From: Pterois miles
Taxonomy: Eukaryota > Chordata > Actinopteri > Perciformes > Scorpaenidae
Assembly (NCBI GenBank): GCA_947000775.1
Contig: CAMQGK010000001.1
Location: forward strand, 4,528,001 to 4,592,000
Direction of reading: 5' to 3'
Length of the DNA stretch: 64,000 nt
A program made the translations under genes and the position numbers. This document shows positions 60,276 to 64,000 of the stretch, one piece after another (the first letter of the stretch is position 1; each line of letters begins with the position of its first letter). The notes beneath the pieces were generated by a model. It saw only the letters and a list, made by a program, of their open reading frames with translations. It was not told the DNA's origin and did not search any database.

Positions 60276-62189
60276 TTTGGTTATCAGTTAGATTTTTTTT
60301 TTTTTTTCCAAAATTGACATCATTATTAGATACACATTTTTCTTAGTTTAGGTACTTATTGTAAGTCTAAATAGGCGATGTGGCAACCGGAAAAGCCAAA
60401 AATGCGTTATCATGACACACGGTATGTCCTTTAAACATTATGCTATTTATACTGAATGCTTTCCCATGTTGCTGTGGACATTTGCTGTGACTGGTCGCCA
60501 TTAGAAATGCTGGTAGCTGCTTTGACTTGCAGAGTTCAGCTTTCGTCCTTCATACAGGAGCAAACTAAATACCTACAGGCTGAGTATCTGATTCACAAAG
60601 ACTTTCAGTAAAGTATTCCTGTAAGAGTTGTTAACGGCACTGGCCTCTGTTGCATAGACTATATGTGCGCTTTCTTATTGACAAATGCATCAAAGGCTGT
60701 GTGTAAAATTAATTGAATTCAATAGTATGTGTAGAAGTTAAAACAAAATACCAGATTGACAAATGTTTAAAATTCCTTCAGCCTCAATCACTGTGTCATT
60801 TCAAATATGCTGTCCTGGTTTTATGGCACCAAAACAACTGAATGTTTCACTGTCCAGCTACTCTCAAACTGCAATGTAGATCTCAAATTTAGATATGTGC
60901 TGATGAATATTACAGAAGCAGGCCTGCGAGTGGAAAACAAGCTGAAGCATGGGTGCATTGAGCCTCCGGTGGGTCCAATAAGGAGCAGCTCTGGACTGTG
61001 GTTGTTCTGGGCAGTGCTGAGGTGTAAATGTGTGTCAGGCTTGAATGTGAAGCAGGATGTTCTCCACTCAATACATAGCAGTTTAAAAAAAAAAAAAAAA
61101 ACATGATAACAAGGATTTCACATGAGAGCTTATGTGCATATTCAGTTTCATACACTCATGGCCATTGGATGCAATTTGTCAACCTGACCTGAGTTCAAGC
61201 AGGTCCTCCCATCCTCCCTGCCGCCTGCTTAGCAGTTAAGTTAGGAATAACCTATGCTTTGCAATGGGTTGTTAGCTTGCTCTCTAAGGCCATTCATATT
61301 TCATATGACAGCTTGGTGAGAGCCGAACTCACCAGGAGACACAACTACAGGCATTTTACAAACTAATGAGCGGTGCTATCTGCCAGAGAAGCTGAACGTC
61401 ATCATGGCTGTATTGACTGGGAGGTCGCTTGGGAAAATAAAACACACACAATGATGGATTGGGAAATAATGCGGCCAAAAAAAGATGGTTATGAAAGGGG
61501 CTTTCCGCTGCCTCCACAGAGGTGGCTCATTACCGTGGAAGTCAGAGGTAGCATGGGCACTGAGGGAGGTAAAGATGGACAAAGTTGAGGATGGAGGAGA
61601 GCGAGCTGAATGGAAGAGACAGATGGAGTGTGGGGGGAGTAGACACAGACGTGATGGCAGACACAGCGAGGGCGGAAGATGGCGAGGGATGGAGGGAGTC
61701 AGGTGAGTGAGGGATGGACCCAGCTGTAGGCAGTGTTGGAAAGATGGATAGATGGATGAAGGAGAAGGAGCAGTAATTACAAGCCTTGTTGTGCAGTTGG
61801 AACGATGGAGAAGCTGCTTTTTCAGCACAGCCACTCTGCATTAACCCAGTAGAATGAAATATTCAGCCATTAGGCCTCAGCTGAAACACATCCAGTACCC
61901 AAGCTCATGCAACATTTAAACTCCATTCATGTTCTATTCATTGCAAGGGGGCCTATTACATATAATCATCATTTTGGTTTAGTTTGTACTTCAAGACTCA
62001 CGCCTTTTTTTTTTTTTTTTTTTCATCTGTAAATGCAACGCTGCATCTGAGTGTAGAGGTGAAGTCAATACCGACTCCAATTAGGCTGAGAAATCATTGG
62101 TAAACATTGCCTGGGTTTTGATTTTTCTCAAACCACACAGAAGGATGAAATGTTCTCTGCTTCCCATTTGTGTCTTCTTCTCTTTCCAG

Positions 62190-62529
62190 AGTCTGAAGTA
62201 ACAACGGTGAACCGCTGCCTGGATGCTGCCAAGGCGTGCAACATAGACGAGACGTGTCAGAAGCTTCGTACGGAGTACGTCTCGTCCTGCATCCAGCCAT
62301 CAGCACGCTCTGGTCCGTGCAACCGACCGAAGTGCAACAAGGCGCTGAGGAAGTTCTTCGACCGCGTCCCGCCCGACTACACTCACGAGCTGCTGTTCTG
62401 TCCCTGCACCGACACGGCCTGCGCAGAGCGCCGCCGGCAGACCATCGTGCCGTCCTGCTCCTATGAAGACAAGGACAAGCCCAACTGCTTGGCCCAGCTG
62501 CGGATCTGCAAAGCCGACTACGTGTGCAG
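62190..62529 (+). CDS. gfra4: GDNF family receptor alpha-4-like, exon encoding domain D2
   Basis: This exon encodes the second cysteine-rich domain, the main ligand-binding domain of GFR-alpha receptors. The acceptor is TTCTCTTTCCAG; the donor is TGCAG|GTAGAA, splitting the arginine codon of the conserved CRSR junction. The exon enters in phase 1 and leaves in phase 2 (340 bp). Visible motifs are NRCLDAAKACN, CNKALRKFFDRVP, ELLFCPC and CAERRRQTIVPSCSYEDK, with 13 cysteines. The basic RRRQ run corresponds to the ligand-contacting surface known from the family. FCPC and TACAERRR favour GFRA4 over GFRA1 and GFRA2, which have FCSC. No stop or frameshift is present, so this looks like a functional gene. 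The D3 exons and the hydrophobic GPI-signal exon must lie beyond the right edge of the window. Confidence 0.94.
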
Positions 62530-64000
62530 GTAGAAATTAGAAGTGTTGTCTTACATGCTGCCTGCTGCCAGGAACACTTTCCAACTTAATTTCCTGAGTT
62601 GGCATCACTTGACTCACTGAACTGATCATTTGCAGCTACTGGGGCTTCTATTTTTAAATGTTTTAGCTCAGTTACTGCAAATCATGTACACATTGCATTA
62701 ATTCTACATCATACCATAGTTATTAGATATTGCTTAGACATTGTTTTGTGTCCTTCTTTTGCCTTAGTACAGTATAAAATAGCATCAATAGTGACTTGAG
62801 AGTCAAAAGTTCTTTATACAGAATTCAGAGCATGTTGCCTTTACGTGGCCCTCAACATGGAAATGGCCGAACCAGCGGCTAGCACAAGCCTCCAGGAAGT
62901 GCTGGGCTTTTATGCAAATTTTACATAGTTTCATGCGCCACTGAGCAACTTTCATAGGAATGAACGGGGTCCCGTCTTGAATGCTGTATCCATTTCTCTT
63001 TATACTTCAATGGGCTAGCAGCTAATGTTGCTAACAGTGCAAACAATGGTAACAGTGCTGATCAGTATTAACCTGAGGGTGGGCGTTATGCTTTCAGGAT
63101 GGCGGCATAGGGCTTGGATGGCATTAGCAGCTGTAACTACCATATGAGTGCACAATGCACAGTGGCAGTGATTAGCTGGCTAGTCGGTCACAACAGACAC
63201 ACTAAAAGGCCCAGCCAGCCCGGCTACATAAACAAAACACAGAGAAGTTGTGATTACAACTCACACAGAGGGAGAATGACTTCATTCTCTGTTCAAGTAG
63301 ACATTACTCCTCTGTATCTTTAAATAGTAGATACTTGTTTGATGCTGTATTAATGCTATGAATCCCATATATACAGTAGAACCTTTAATTAGGTCAGTAA
63401 AGTAAGGAAATATTTAACCCATGACAGCAAACGCTGATTGATTTGGAAAGTCATGTTGTGTTCAAGAACTGATCTGAAGCTCTGATTTAAAGCTGAAACA
63501 GACTTTTTTGAAGGTTGGAGGGAGATGGTAGACTCCCACATAAATGGAGAGCTGTGATACATGATATCGGCTTATCGTGGTTTTATGTTTAACTTGTTAA
63601 CAAACACCTGCCTGAGGTCACTGACTCATCCAACATCTTGTTTGATCTGCCAACTCCTGAGAAAACAGTCTGGGTCTGTCTGACTTGTTAGATGTTTGAC
63701 CAGCTTCCCGGGCCACTTGTTTGCTTTGGCTCTCTGCTGTTCCACACTAGATAGCTATTCTACTACTGACTTGTGCAAGCTTGAGGTGTTGTCTGTGAGC
63801 GCTGGAGCAACTCAGCTATACCACAATCAACACGACGTTTTAAATTACGAGAAGTCCTTGATTATGATGTTATATATATATTATTGATGATTATCAAAAA
63901 TGATGCTACACGATAGTAAAGAAGGACCTAATTGGACTGATAGTTTGTTACTCTAAAGCTGCATTAATTGATTGTTTAGCCATTAGACAAACAAACAAAG
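62530..64000 (+). other. Start of gfra4 intron 4
   Basis: Sequence after the D2 donor shows no further exon: no open frame continuing the conserved CRSR junction was found before the window ends. It holds a dispersed-repeat fragment (about 62920-63020) related to 31650-31745; the rest is unrecognised. Confidence 0.7.

Larger units (their letters stand above)
49382..62189 (+). other. gfra4 intron 3 and its contents
   Basis: This 12.8-kb intron lies between the linker and D2 exons. It contains a SINE (50490-50789), a Tc1/mariner remnant, a SINE next to a minus-strand tRNA-Lys gene, a PIF/Harbinger remnant, a hAT-like element and the third copy of the minisatellite-bearing transposon. In the remaining stretches, 49382-50489, 50790-52789, 57860-59398 and 60276-62189, I see no gene. 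Purine-rich low-complexity sequence occurs around 49690-49820 and 61550-61780. Confidence 0.85.

Noticed and set aside
61376..61834. A 152-codon minus-strand frame rich in Ser, Pro and Leu
   Set aside because: It is the complement of a purine-rich low-complexity tract; composition explains the lack of stops.

Overview
The window looks like nuclear DNA of a teleost fish. It is AT-rich, gene-poor and full of degenerate transposable elements (hAT, PIF/Harbinger, Tc1/mariner, TTAA-flanked MITEs, tRNA-derived SINEs, LINE remnants). Its only protein-coding gene is broken by long introns, and it carries one intact eukaryotic tRNA gene. No bacterial, plasmid or viral gene organisation is visible.

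The gene is on the + strand. Three internal exons (45554-45835, 49301-49381, 62190-62529) join in frame through consensus GT/AG sites and encode the D1 domain, the linker and the D2 domain of a GDNF-family receptor alpha. Residue patterns fit GFRA4, the persephin co-receptor that signals with RET, better than GFRA1 or GFRA2. The signal-peptide exon was not identified with confidence, and the D3 and GPI-anchor exons lie beyond base 64000. The rest of the window is upstream sequence or intron 1 (before 45554), intron 2, intron 3 and the start of intron 4.

A complete tRNA-Lys(UUU) gene lies on the - strand inside intron 3 (54252-54324), with internal A and B boxes and a T-run terminator. A tRNA-derived SINE sits immediately downstream of it.

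Repeats explain much of the remainder. The best resolved are: a hAT element with a perfect 8-bp target duplication (4930-5896); a TIR element at 17959-19784 that carries a second hAT element (with a BED-finger remnant) inside its right terminal repeat; two TTAA-flanked elements (21160-21723 and 38194-39260), the latter inserted into a LINE remnant; a nested SINE-in-SINE (48270-48830); and a transposon family whose copies carry the same 55-bp minisatellite in three places (about 16280, 27550 and 59760). Several other dispersed families recur three or more times. I found no new multi-gene system. The most notable points are the in-frame skippable D1 exon flanked by similar direct repeats, the transposon-borne minisatellite, and the nested insertions.
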